Source: Berberis thunbergii (lineage: Eukaryota; Streptophyta; Magnoliopsida; Ranunculales; Berberidaceae). From it: a stretch of DNA of 64,000 nucleotides. The position numbers were made by a program, and so were the translations under genes. The stretch is taken from positions 655,001 through 719,000 of the forward strand of contig QNQO01000220.1 of NCBI GenBank assembly GCA_003290165.1. The letters run 5' to 3'. Below the pieces are notes generated by a model. That model was not told the DNA's origin and searched no databases. It saw nothing but the letters and a program-made list of their open reading frames with translations. Below are positions 11,920 through 22,879 of this stretch, piece by piece (the first letter of the stretch is position 1; the number at the start of each line of letters is the position of its first letter).

Positions 11920-12523
11920 ACCTGTTCGGTTGCAGTGGCTGATCGATTTTGAAGTCGAGGGAAGTCGATTGAAGTTGAGAGAGGAGCAGGGAAGTCGAGG
12001 GAGCAGGGAAGGAGGGGAGGAAGGAAGTTGAGGGAGGGAGCAGGGAAGGAGAAGGAGCAGGGAAGTCGAGTCGAGGGAGGGAGCAGGGAAGGAGATGATG
12101 TCGAATGGAGGGAAGGTCGAGCGCCAAAATAGCCCGCCCAAATTTTTTTCAGCTTTTCATGTAGCCACGATTTTGAGCCGTTGCTAGAGCTAGCCACGGT
12201 TTAGAACCGTTGCTAAATTTTTTTTGCAACGGTTTTTAGCCGTTGCTAGATCTAGCCATGGTTTAGAACCGTTGCTAAATTTTTTTGTTGCAACGGTTCT
12301 GAGCCGTTGCGAATAATGCCCACGGTCTGGAGCCGTTGCTACTATTAGCCATGGTTTTTAGCCGTGCCAAATATACCAACGGTTTTAAACCATGGCCTGG
12401 TTTTTTTCCCCACGGTTTTAAGCCGTTGGTACTTATAGCTACGATTTTTGGTCGTAGCAAATACACCAATGGTTTAGAATCGTGGCCAGCTCGGCGTAGC
12501 TAAACTGCCCTTTTGGTGTAGTG
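11920..12523 (-). promoter_or_regulatory. CACTA-A 5' terminus, subterminal repeats and leader
   Basis: From 12523 leftward: the terminus CACTACACCAAAAGG, then eight or so short motifs alternating ACCGTTG/CAACGG and ACCATGG/CCATGG types to about 12150. A GGGCGGG-containing promoter-like stretch follows, then a CT-rich leader (12110-11930) ending at a splice donor. Subterminal motifs of this kind bind the element-encoded TNPA-type protein in known CACTA elements. The triplet beyond the end is TTT (12524-12526). Confidence 0.7.
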
Positions 12524-12672
12524 TTTTATTTCTCGCACAAGGAAATGGACACATTTCACAAACAAGGTGTCTTCCATCCCAACCTCGCCGAACGACCCCA
12601 ACACCGACGTCTCTCTCTCTTATACATCTTCATCTTCGTTTGTTTGGTTTTGGGTGAAGTTTGTATCTAGAA

Positions 12673-15030
12673 ATGGACGAGTTTAGTGAAAATGATGTTG
12701 GTAGGCTTGAAGATGAAAATGTTGTAGTTGAGTGTCATCGAAAATTGATTAGAAAAAAAAGAAGTTGAGAGTCATCATTGTGCTCCATTTATAGCAGTGA
12801 ACGAAAAGACAACATTTTCAAGATGAAGAACAACCCACTCCACTTGAGGTATCCTCTCAACTTGAGATGAGCTTGCATGGGTATTTATAGGGTTTGTTGT
12901 TAATAGTTGAACCCTAAAACCTGTTTATTTATAATTTTAAAGTTAGTTTGACCTTTGTTGTTGTTGTTGTTGTGTGCATAGATGTCATCGTCTATTTAAT
13001 ATATTTTGAGATACCTTCAAATAATCTTGACGATATGGAATACTTAAAGCGTATATGGAAGTACCTTCTAGAGGTAACATTTGCCTTAATGATTTTATTC
13101 ATTACCATTCTTAATATATGATTAGAATAACAACTTTTTTTATTTACTTAATGTATAAGGATGATGATGATGTTGACATGAACGATGAACAAACACTAAA
13201 AGAGGTGGTCGATGATGGCGTCTTATTTATTACGAAAGAGGTAAGGTTAATTCTTGTAGACGTGGCATTTTTGTCTAATCTTGTTTCACAAGTTCATTGA
13301 TTAACAAGTTTATTAGTGCTCCTAACGTCAGTATGCATTATTTTTTTGTAGGTATTCCCATTGAAGTTGTCATTGATAGCTTGGTGCTAAGGTGTTGGTA
13401 GAAATAATAACATGGTTTTGATTATCACAAAATCGAAACCCACTCATAGCAAACATAAAGGAAGGATCACTTAGGATGTGAGAGGGGAGGTATGCTCAAG
13501 AAAAATCAAAGGAAAAACTTGGGGGTTGATTGATCGACCAGTGCAAAGAAGTGTGGGTGCCAATTTCAGTTGAGAGGGGTGCCATAAGGCAATGATCATT
13601 GGAAGCTGCAAGTGATTTGTGGAATCCACAATCATCCACGATCAAAATTTCTTATTGGCTATTCCTTTACTGGCACACTCAATGAAGCATAGATCACATA
13701 TTTGCATAACATGTCAACATCTGGTGTAGCCCTTTGCACAATTGTCTCATTTGAAAGAAATGTTATCCAACAATGCGTCATATTTGAAGACTGTTTACAA
13801 TGTCATTCATCAGTTAAAAACACTCAAACTGAAAGGCATGACAACTTTGCAAGCCACAATGCACTTGTTGAGTGAAAATGGTTATATTGAGTGACATACA
13901 GTCGATGATAAAAATATATTCACCAATGTTTTCTTGTCGCATCCCAAGTTAAGTCTACTAGCAAAGTGTTTCCCAACGGTGATGCTTATGGATTGCACCT
14001 ACAAAACAAATCGCTATAGGATGCCACTATTGAGGTTGTGGGTATCACATCGATAAATACGAATTTCAATATTGGTTGTTGTTTTATGTGTTTTGAAAAT
14101 GAACAGTCATACACTTGGGCATTGGAAAAACTACTGGGTGTTCAAGCCAAACAACTTGTGAAAGGTGTTGTGATTGACAAAGAACTTGGGTTGGTCAAAG
14201 CCATTGAGTTTGTCTTTTCAGAAGCAAGAATGTTGTTGTGCAGGTGGTACATAAATACAAATGTGGAAAAGAATTGCAAAAAACACTTTGAGGATAATAA
14301 GGGGTGGAACGAGTTTATTGAATCTTTATCGAATTTGAATAAATCAACTACAAAGCAAGAATGGAACAAGGGAAATGTTGAGTTTGAGAGAAGATGGACA
14401 TCACATCCCAAGTGTTTGGACTATCTGCAAACAATTTGGTATTCGCATAAGGAGTTCTATGTGAATGCATGGACCGACATTTTCATGCATTTTAGCCAAG
14501 GGACAACTAGTCGCATTGAAGGCACACACTTCAGGTTAAAGAAATGTTGGAGAATTCTTAAGGCACATTTTATAATGTATGGACAAAAATGCATGAAATG
14601 ATACAAGTCCAACTTATAGAGATTGAAGCTTCATTCAGAAAAGTTTGACAAAGGTCAAAAAAAGAGCATATGTCACCCTTATGTAGAAAAATTCATGGGT
14701 CTGTGTAGCATAAGGATCTTGACTTGATCCTATCAGAAATTCGTAGGTCTGAAGCTGAATTCGTGGGCAATGACCCAGTCAAGTGTCGATGTGTGATGAG
14801 AACCACTCATGGGTTGCTTTGTCCTCATGAAATGCCACAATATTTCACTCCTACATGACAACTTTCATTGTCTATCTTACACAAGCATTGGATGCAACTA
14901 TTCAAAACACCTCTTTGTGCAACTGTGGACATGATTATAGATCCATTGGTTGACGTTGTTAAGCAAAAGTTTTGATCAGCAGTTGGTGTTGAAGAGGAAG
15001 TTGTTAGATTCGAGTTGCCTTGATTCAAGT
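12673..15030 (+). pseudogene. FAR1/MULE-type transposase, heavily decayed
   Basis: MULE transposases move Mutator-like elements by cut-and-paste. A plausible start is MDEFSENDVGRL at 12673, followed by decayed exons. A FAR1-like N-terminal region is visible near 13590-13650 (HWKLQVICGIHNH, with a preceding stop). The MULE catalytic region runs from about 13985: MDCTYKTNRYRMPLL, a frameshift near 14030, then an open stretch to 14601 with GVVIDKELGLVKAI, LLCRWYINTNVEKNCKK and TTSRIEGTHFRLKK. A SWIM-like zinc motif follows near 14785-14830 (CRCVMRTTHGL, then CPHE). Stops and frameshifts exclude a functional product. Terminal inverted repeats were not identified. Confidence 0.85.
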
Positions 15031-15059
15031 GTCATGATTGAACCAACTTAACTTGTAAA

Positions 15060-15846
15060 GGGCATGGGGGTCCTCAAAATAAGATATTTTCTAAGCATGA
15101 GAAGTCCAGGAAAAGGGATCCCTCTCTGGTCATTAGTACGCGAAGAAACAAGAGATTAGAAGTTAAGAAAGTATTTCTAGCCAAAACAGAAGGCGATGAA
15201 GTGGAAAACTACATTTATGAAACAAATTTCTCCGTCTCGTTCTTGTACCTATTTTAATATTTTGATAGTGAATTCGGGATTATGTTGAGGACATTCAAAA
15301 TGTACTCGCCGATGGCCTTCTAGATTAAGATGCACAACCAACTTCCTAAGTTATGATGAAAATAATGGTTGGAGGCAAGTAAGAAATGAGCTATTAATGG
15401 AGCCAAAAAGTAACCATGACTTGTGGCTTCGAATGTGGAACAAGGGTAGGGTGAAGATTGTGAAAGATGTTTTGACAATTTTAGAAGGCAATGTATGCAC
15501 TTCAAGCTAAAATTGGTTTATTCAACTGGATATGTTAGAGCTGATGGCAAACAATTATAGTTGTGTTTGTGTGTTAGGGAACCAAAACACTTCATGTTTT
15601 CTATATGTTCTGCTGCTGTCAAACTTGAACGATGTACTGATATGTTTTTTTGCACACCTTGCTCAAAGTTCCCACTTCATCTTTCTCCATATGACACAAA
15701 GATCACCATTGCCTCAGACAATACCGACTTGGCCCTTTCGCATGGTTCTAGAAGCAGTGTCATGGAAGACTTCGTTCGATGGCCAACTACAGATAGGTGA
15801 CGCAATGATTAAGAAGTACAATGCATCCAAAGCTAAGAAAAATTAG
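15060..15846 (+). pseudogene. OTU-like region downstream of the MULE transposase
   Basis: Directly after the transposase comes KGHGGPQNKIFSKHEKS and a basic stretch typical of the transposase tail. Then a broken region reads DYVEDIQNVLADG near 15275-15310 and, in another frame, RNELLMEPKSNHDLW near 15385-15420. VLADG followed by an R-x-E-L element is the layout of the OTU cysteine-protease-like domain found in some plant MULE proteins; the NCG-type catalytic cysteine is not preserved (LLD plus stop instead). The C-terminal open stretch (15561-15800) contains FCTPCSKFPLHLSPYDTK. Assignment to OTU is by pattern only. Confidence 0.55.
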
Positions 15847-16119
15847 AAGAGGTTGTTCGCATTGATGATTGATCCACATTTTGTAACTTTTTTGCACATT
15901 TTGTAAATGAAATGTATACATACGATGATATAATTGTAACAGAAGTCTACGTTTTTGTATTCTGCCACGATGACTTGTATATCATTTATCATTAAATTTC
16001 AACAAATTATATTTTACATTTCATGATAACTTTTTTTGGTTTTGCATTTTATGGATGACTAGTTGTATGGATGATTTATATCATGGTAATGACTACAAAA
16101 TTAACTGATAATCAATTAA

Positions 16120-17470
16120 ACATTATAATTTTGATCAATCAACTCAAAAAATTGAACACACAACTTCAAAAATATATGACAGCAAAAAGTTCAGACTGTG
16201 AATGCACAAGCCACTACGAGTGTAATACAAAAAATTGCATGAGCCGCTGCGTAGAAGATAAATATAGAAGATAAACATAATCACAACCTTATGTGCGTTA
16301 GAGACCTGAAACCCAAGCTCAGCGGACGCTGCGAATAATTTTTTTTATACACAACGGCTAGTGCAAATATGGTTATCCCATTCGCACCAACTGCTGTGAT
16401 AAAACAAATTTCACACTCTGTCCAATTTTTTATTTTTTGTATTTGATTATATTTTTGGGTTTTTTTAATTCCTATGACTTAGATATATATTGACATATTT
16501 GATTTATTGCAAAACCCCACTTTTGAGCGATGCAAGTTGAAAATATCAAAATTGGGGTGTTGCAATAAATCAAATATGTCAAGAGTTTATCTAAGCCATA
16601 GGACATGAAAATAAAATCAAACACAGAAAATCACAAATTTGGAGTTGCGATAAGACATATTTCCTACTTTGTCCAATTGTTTTTTTTTTTTTTTTTTTTT
16701 TCAATTTTTATGGTTTAGATACACATTTGGCATATTTGATTTATTGCAAAACCCCAATTTTGAGCTATTGAAGTTGAAAATGTCAAAATTGAGATTTTGC
16801 AATAAATCAAATATGATAAGAGTGTATCTAAGCAAATAGGTGTTGAAAATATCCCAAAAAAATTCAAACACAAAAAATCACAAATTTATCCCATTCTCAT
16901 GACCCCTTGCGATAAGACAAATTTCATACTTTGTCCAAAATTTTAATTTTTTTTAATTTGATTCTATTATTTTATTTTTTTCAATTTCTATGGCTTAGAT
17001 ACACTCTTGACATATTTGATTTATTGCAAAATCCCAATTTTTACATTCTCAACATGCATAGCTCAAAATTGGGATTTTGTAATAAATCAAATATGCCAAG
17101 AGTGTATCTAAATTATAGGAATTGAAAAAACAAAAAATAGAATCAAATACAAAAAAAATCACAAATTGGGATAGAGTTTGAAATATGTCCTATCACAGCG
17201 GTTCTTGCGAATGTGATAACCATATTCGCACGAGCCGATGCATGTTAAATTTTTTTTTTGCAACATCCGTTGCATTTGGGTTTCAGGTATCTACCACAAA
17301 ATTCAAGGTAAGTTTTTCTATGTGCTTCACAACGGTTCCTGCGAATGTGTGTATTAAACTCGTAGTGGGTCATGAGTTTGTAGTCGAAACTTTTTGTGTT
17401 GATTGAAGTTTGACTCTTTGTCCAATTTTCCAGGTTAATTGAAAAATTTCTTACGTTTACTTGGATTACA
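16120..17470. repeat. Long inverted repeat with arms of about 0.65 kb
   Basis: The left half (about 16120-16795) is the reverse complement of the right half (about 16805-17470). Landmarks pair in mirror order: CACTACGAGTGTAATAC at 16213 with its complement near 17350, GACCTGAAACCCAA at 16303 with TTGGGTTTCAGGT near 17277, and GCGAATATGGTTATC-type motifs at 16365 and 17215. Nested inside are three smaller hairpins built from CATATTTGATTTATTGCA and its complement. No coding sequence. It could be a foldback-type element or subterminal DNA of a DNA transposon. Confidence 0.8.
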
Positions 17471-17559
17471 GTTAACTTTGCAACCTCATAAATACCAAAG
17501 AGAATCATAGTTCATTTCATAAACTTATAATCATTACATATTATTAACTACAAAGATTA

Positions 17560-18780
17560 CAACAATCAAAATTGTATACATCACGTTCTCTTAGTCTTTT
17601 TTCGAGGTTCAGTTACATTAAATTCTCATGTCTTTTTTTTTTGTTTTGTTTTGTTTTGTTTTGTACTTCCTCCACCAACAAGGACTTTTTCAATGTCATC
17701 ACCGCCACCGCCACCACCACCACTTATTCTACCTCTACCACTAGGAGCACCATCACCCATTGCTCTACTACCAAGAGCACCATCACCCCTTCCTATACCA
17801 CCTGGAGGACCAACACCCCCATCACCACTTCCTCTACCACCTAGAGCACCAACAATACCACAACCATCATCCCTTCCCCTACCACCACCTGTAGCACCAT
17901 CACTTGGAGCAACACTACCATCACCAGTTGGACCAATCTGTTGCTCTTCCTTATCGACATTTGTCTTAGAAGGTCACCTACTTCCTCTTGCAACATGAGC
18001 AACACAACCTTATCCACATTCTAGCCTTGTTCAATAGAGGCGTCCACCAACTAAAGAGCCTCATCAACCAACTTGTTCTGCAAGGAAAATACTAATCTTT
18101 GTATAAACAACTAAATTTAGTTTTCAAATGTTTGCAAATTTGTTAAAGTATAGATCAATTACCCGATTGTGACATATGGATAATTGATTTCTTAAGGGAT
18201 GGGTCCTCCTAGTCGTTGACGATTAGATGAACGGATGACTTATGTCATGAAACCACTCTAAGTAGTTATTGTTGCATTCCCATGGAAGTTTCACTGGTTC
18301 ACCTTGGTTTTCAATTGACATGAAATGATTCCGCCAAGCTGCAGCGAACAAAGATAGTATCTCGTGCTTCACCGAGTAGTTATGGCTGGATTGCCCTCTA
18401 TTCTTCATTTTGGCTTGAATGAGAGGATTTGGAATGACCTGTACCCTTTCCATCTGTCTCATCACTTGATCTGGGTGATAGGGTTCTTCGAACCATGTAA
18501 TGCTGTGAAGTGGAATTCTTCGCTTGGATTTCACATAAGGGTCCCAAATAACCTGACAATACCCACATGAACTTATTAAATTATGGATGAAAAATGAAAA
18601 AAATTGCTTGAGATGAAAAATGAACTTAAATGACTAACTTTTATCTCTTTAGGAGACATGTAATCGAGATGCTCCTAAGAGTCATGATTTCTTTAGTCAC
18701 GACCCTGCTAAGTTGGGGCAATCCTACTTAGCCATGGTGGGGAAACAATCATTCTATGAGGCTAGAGCCATACCACACAG
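17560..18780 (-). pseudogene. Plant-mobile-domain (MAIN-like) gene relic, C-terminal part
   Basis: On the minus strand, 18760-18600 reads SLIE, stop, LFPHHG, then LPQLSRVVTKEIMTLRSISI. After an intron-like gap, 18570-18223 encodes RRIPLHSITWFEEPYHPDQ, then VMRQMERVQVIPNPL, and ends LEWFHDISHPFI. An arginine/glycine-rich tail follows (17998-17690). The combination HPDxVMRQ...RVQ...IP and YLxWxxxxSHPxI is the signature of plant mobile domain/MAIN-like proteins, which are often carried by transposons. It has internal stops. The proline-rich plus-strand frame at 17651-17998 is its antisense shadow. Confidence 0.55.
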
Positions 18781-18823
18781 CCTAAACTGATCGTATATCC
18801 AACAATAAAAAATTAAACACATC

Positions 18824-18828
18824 AATAT
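18824..18828. repeat. Target-site duplication AATAT (left)
   Basis: AATAT directly precedes the TG of the minus-strand Tat LTR at 18829. The same five bases directly follow the other LTR end, at 48979-48983. Confidence 0.85.
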
Positions 18829-19649
18829 TGAAGCAGCCAATTGTCACTCCCTGCTTGACCTTGACCTGCACAAGGAACGCACGTGAGCCACGGACCACCG
18901 TTGTGATGGCCGATGACACTCTGATGCAAAAGTCAGACATGGATTTGAGGAAGGTTTAATGCTGTAAATAGGGAGTTTGTAGCCTACCTTTGCTTACCAA
19001 CCTCATGTCTTATTTATAGTGTTGGAGTCCTGATTCGACCAAGCCATCAATGGCGTAGTTTAGGGAAGAAGATCTTCACAGAGATCCTTCTCTAATTAGG
19101 AGTTGTTATGAGGAAAGTTTTCATGTTAGACATGTGCTCTTAGATACGTGGGAGATAATTCCCAATTGGAGTGTTGTCCAGAGATGGAAGTTTCTTCTGG
19201 TATTTGCTTCCTAGTTGGAAACAAGGTGTTATTGGCTTGCCTGTCCGAAGTTGATCCACGAGATACTTTTTTTTTAGAGGCTAAAAAGAAGCAGGGGCTG
19301 CATGATTCGACCCACACAAACAATACAACTTTTGAATCGAGGGTGGTCAGAATTGAACATGCGACCTAAAAGAGCGACCCCCAAGTGCAGTTACTAAACC
19401 ATCTAAGCCAACCCTGGTGGGTATCCTAGAGATACTTGCCTTAATAGGTCTTACGTGTATTGGGGATGGCTGTGAGACGTGTGGGCTTAGTAGGCAGTAG
19501 TAATTTGGGTTCGTCTAGTGAATTGCGTTGTGCAGGTTTGAAACCGCTTGGGCCGGATCAGTGTTGGGCAGACGCCTGGGCTTGTAATTTCTCGAGATCA
19601 TCATGACACGTGTATGGTGTAGAAGAGAAGGTGTTTTGGTGTATCATCA
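18829..19649 (-). repeat. 3' LTR of Tat-minus (821 bp, includes a SINE)
   Basis: On the minus strand it starts TGATGATACACC at 19649 and ends at 18829. It contains a TATAAATA box (rev. comp. near 19011-19018) followed by a conserved GACATGAGGTTGGTAAGC-type stretch shared with the LTRs at 37204, 47249, 48458 and 51824. Its extra length relative to the others (665-679 bp) is a 160-bp SINE plus duplication. Confidence 0.9.
19269..19428 (-). mobile_element. tRNA-derived SINE in the Tat-minus LTR
   Basis: 160 bp bounded by a 9-bp duplication GAGATACTT (19260-19268 and 19429-19437). On the minus strand it has a pol III A-box-like TGGCTTAGATGG, a B-box-like GGTCGCATGTTCAATTC, and a short A-tail (T-run at 19267-19275 on the plus strand). 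The equivalent LTR at 48750 reads straight through GAGATACTTGCC without it, giving an empty site. Confidence 0.85.
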
Positions 19650-19663
19650 GCTACTCCCCTGAG
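19650..19663 (-). other. Polypurine tract of Tat-minus
   Basis: The minus strand reads CTCAGGGGAGTAGC immediately before the LTR start TGATGATACA. The same tract occurs in Tat copy 1 at 47235-47248. Confidence 0.85.
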
Positions 19664-19907
19664 TTAGTAGGCCATCGTATCAGTTCACTAAGTCTCTTCT
19701 TAAGATACGCCCCTCATGATGATTGAGTTTGAATTGTTAATTGAGTGGCGCACTTCATTAATTAAGTGTGTGTTGGTTCAGTGGAGAAAATGTGAGAAAT
19801 CAATCCCTATTTAGATCTCTCTTTTGCAGAGATTGACTTTTCCATTTCTTTGTTTTTAGAGACTCCGTACTGTTCAACTTTTGATTAAAAGTTTATTCAC
19901 CTTTTCC

Positions 19908-22349
19908 ATGGCTCGCCAAAATCACCTTGATGATTAGCTTCTTGCCAAGGGCCTCCTATTCTTCAAAGATAGGTCGACTTTCGAATCGTGCCTTGCTGAG
20001 ATTCAGAAGACATATGGGATCCTTGAGGACTTGCCACTCTTTACTTGGAATGATGATCAAACGCCAATGTTTCCTTTGGAAGGATTTGTCTGCTTGCACC
20101 GCGGCATGCTTCAAAATGATGTCTGTTTTCTCGTGCTTGACGAGATCTGGGGCTTTATGGAATTCTTGGAATCCCTTCAAAGTTGGTACCGAATGGATAT
20201 ATGACTATTCTTCTTATATTGAAAGGCAAAGGATGCCGGTGTCCGCGTGACTCCGAGGGTGATCCAGTTACTAACCTCTCCTCGGTTGAATGACCACGTC
20301 GTGTGTAAGATGACGTTGCCTGCTTGCTTCAGGAAATTGTCAGATGACTTTAAATTCTAGCATAAATTCTGCTTCCTGGCTCCTTCAGATTCGAAGTACT
20401 TCAAGTTCAAAGGTCTTTCGCTTGAGCGGGAGTTCAAGCCACTTCGTAATTATAGTTTCACCTTATGATTCCGTTGTGCTGATTGTATGTTGATCTTCAC
20501 GTGTGTTCTTTGTAGGGAAGTTCCCCACTACTCTTCTTTCTCCAGAGGATAAAATCGCTATGAAGGCATTCCATGACATGCCTTAGATGAGTGTAGAGGA
20601 TGTTATTTGCCCTTCCAACTTTAGCCGTAGTGGGTTGTGGGACCACTAGCACGAAGCTCCCACTCTCTTAAGAGCGTCGAAGGTTAAGTCTGAAGGTAGA
20701 GACCCTTCTAAGAAGAGTAAGGCTCCCACCCAACTAGACACAAAGGTGCTTTCTGAGACGCTTGCCTCTTTTATAAGGTCGAAGAAGTCTCGCACTAGGG
20801 CCAAGCCGTCTTCCGAACGACATGCTCCATTGAGGGAGGAGCGTGATTATGACATGTCTGCTAGGGCGGAGGTTGTAACATCTGACTTGGAAAAGGACCA
20901 CCTGCGGTTAGCAGGAGTTGATGATGCTTCGCAATTGAGTACCGAGCAGACTGAAGCTTTGAATGAGAAGCTGATGTAAGCTACTGTGGTGGCTTCTACT
21001 GGTGCTCACCAATCTAGACCTATTTTACCAGAAGGTTCTGAAAAAGATTTGCCTGTGGTTTTGAAGTTCAATCGTCTTGCTGGTGGATCGTCTGATAGTG
21101 GCCGTTGTAGTGTTGATCGTCCCTCTGGTAGTCTGCATTGCCCTCCATTTCACTCCAGACTGCATATCAGGGTAATGGAGGGTCCACTAGACAATTCGCT
21201 TCCTTCTATTCTTTCAGATTCCATTGAGTTGGCTCGCAACAAAGGGTTGGATGCTGGTGTGACAAAGGGAAGGTTATAGATGAGGGCCCAGGTGTGGTGG
21301 ACATGATAAAAGGTAGAGCTAGGGTTATCTTGCATCGGAGAGAGCTTCATTTGGATGCGAGAATGAGTTTGTTTGCTCTGGACGTGGTGAAAATGCGCAA
21401 CCATGCCTGGCACCAGGAGGTTGACATTGATTATGCTTTGAGGAAGCATATAAGCAGACGTTATAGGTGGTTGGCAAACTGTGCTCTGAAGCCCGCCGTG
21501 GATGCGCAAGAGGAGCGCATGATTAAGGGGTTAAAGCATCTCATGCTAGGGTTGTCTCATCTGAGCCAAGTCACCGTCACTGGGACAAAATTTGAGGCAG
21601 GTCGTGAGAGGGCATACACCATGGAGCGTGTCTTCTCAATTATGCAAAATTCATATTCTAATGCAGAACTTTAATAGAGCTCCATTGATGCAAAGACTCA
21701 GAGTGTGCGTTTGAAGCCCTTGAGTCTAATTTAGCAGAGGCAGTATCCGTGAGGGACAGATTCAAAGAAGAGCTAAACCTGGTCTGCTTTGATCTAGAAG
21801 TTGCGCAAGAAGCTGCGACTAAGATGTGCTATGAGTTGCAACATCTTGTTGAGGAGAATACCATGAAAAAATTCGAGTGGGTTTTTCAGAGACAGCAGTT
21901 AGAGGCCAACGTGGAATTCAATGCTCGGGAAGCAAAGAAAGCTGGGGATCAACTTTTCCTGGAGCAACATGGACTCAACAGTTAAAAGTAGCTTGATTAC
22001 TGAACAGTCTCAGGTTGATGTGTTGACAGGCAAGCTGGAGCGTGAACTTGCTGAAACAAAGGGGCGTAAGAAAGAACTTCTAAAGGCGCAAGGTGCATGC
22101 GAATTCTGCCGGATCGTGCATGGGAGGTTAGAATTGTTGGTGCTGATGAAGGAAGAACATCCAGAACGGGACCTTGCTTATTACAAAATGGTGTCCTATG
22201 CAAACTTCGGAGTGGTCTCTCAGTCGTCAGAAGAAGAGGGCAATCTGGGTCATGACGCTCAAGCTGAGGCACACACGGATGCAACTCCTGCTTCTTCTCC
22301 TGTTATGCCTAGTTCCCCTGTAATTGTACCTCTTCTCGATAAGGAGTAA
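19908..22349 (+). pseudogene. Antisense ORF of Tat-minus (about 813 codons, broken)
   Basis: Encoded on the strand opposite to the element's gag. The start MARQNHLDD at 19908 aligns with MAEQNLLVD of Tat copy 1. The N-terminal part reads LAKGLLFFKDRSTFES, TPMFPLEGFVCLHRGM, VLDEIWGFMEFLESL and KMTLPACFRKLSDDFKF. A charged middle part follows, then a helix-rich part with many Glu/Lys (coiled-coil-like, about 21700-22080). The C-terminal module contains VHGRLELLVLMKEEHPERDL and an acidic serine-rich tail ending at TAA 22347. At least six stops or frameshifts interrupt it. The segment PLEGFVCLHRGM-to-WGFMEF recalls Pfam's 'putative gypsy type transposon' family (PF04195), but I could not test this. 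Function unknown. Confidence 0.75.
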
Positions 22350-22879
22350 ACTTTGTACATTTTTACCTTTTGTTTCAACTGTTAATGGAAACAGATTTAT
22401 TTTGAATATGTTTCGTACCCGTATTCTGTGGGTCAATTGGGTCAATAGGGAGCCGAGTGGTCTATCTGCTATTGAAAGTTTGACCGTTTATGCTGCGAGT
22501 AATTCTGGCTTGTGCTCCTATGAGGTCCCAGGATTGTTATTGCGTAGTTGTGTTCAATAGTGAACATTCTGTGGATGGTTTTGGCAGTAGGTTACTCTAC
22601 CCAAGCTGCAGCTCATCCGTGAGTTAAGCTGTTGGAGACTTAGGTTATGTATCTGACCGTCGATTGTAGTTGTTGGCATAAGTGAACTATTGTAACTGAG
22701 CACATTCGTTGTCTTCTGTAGTTGAGCAAGAGCACTTAGCTCGAGTCAAGTTTCATAACCTCAGGATGGTATCCCATGTAGCACCTCTCCGCGCTTAGCA
22801 GGTTGGTTTTTGGGTCAGCTCAGGTAGACATTGCTGATAATGGTATGTCAACCTGTGTGGGTGTGAAGATGTTGCTTGA

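Larger units (their letters stand above)
6303..12523 (-). mobile_element. CACTA element 'CACTA-A', 5' part, cut by the Athila insertion
   Basis: Two parts support this. The right terminus on the minus strand begins CACTACACCAAAAGGGC at 12523 and is followed by about 370 bp of short inverted motifs (TAGCAACGG and CCGTTGCTA types), which is CACTA subterminal architecture. At 7004-6303 lies the start of a TNP2-type transposase. A CT-rich leader and a splice donor (AACAG then GTACTC, near 11920) lie between them. The 3' half of the element would lie left of the Athila element, outside the window. That terminus and gene belong to one element is inferred from orientation and order. Confidence 0.7.

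Noticed and set aside
11830..12197. Overlapping minus-strand leucine/serine/proline-rich frames of 84-103 codons
   Set aside because: The CT-rich repeated leader of CACTA-A opens all three frames at once; no conserved motif.
17651..17998. Proline-rich plus-strand frame resembling an extensin
   Set aside because: It is the antisense of the Arg/Gly-rich tail of the minus-strand mobile-domain relic; no start context or signal peptide is convincing.
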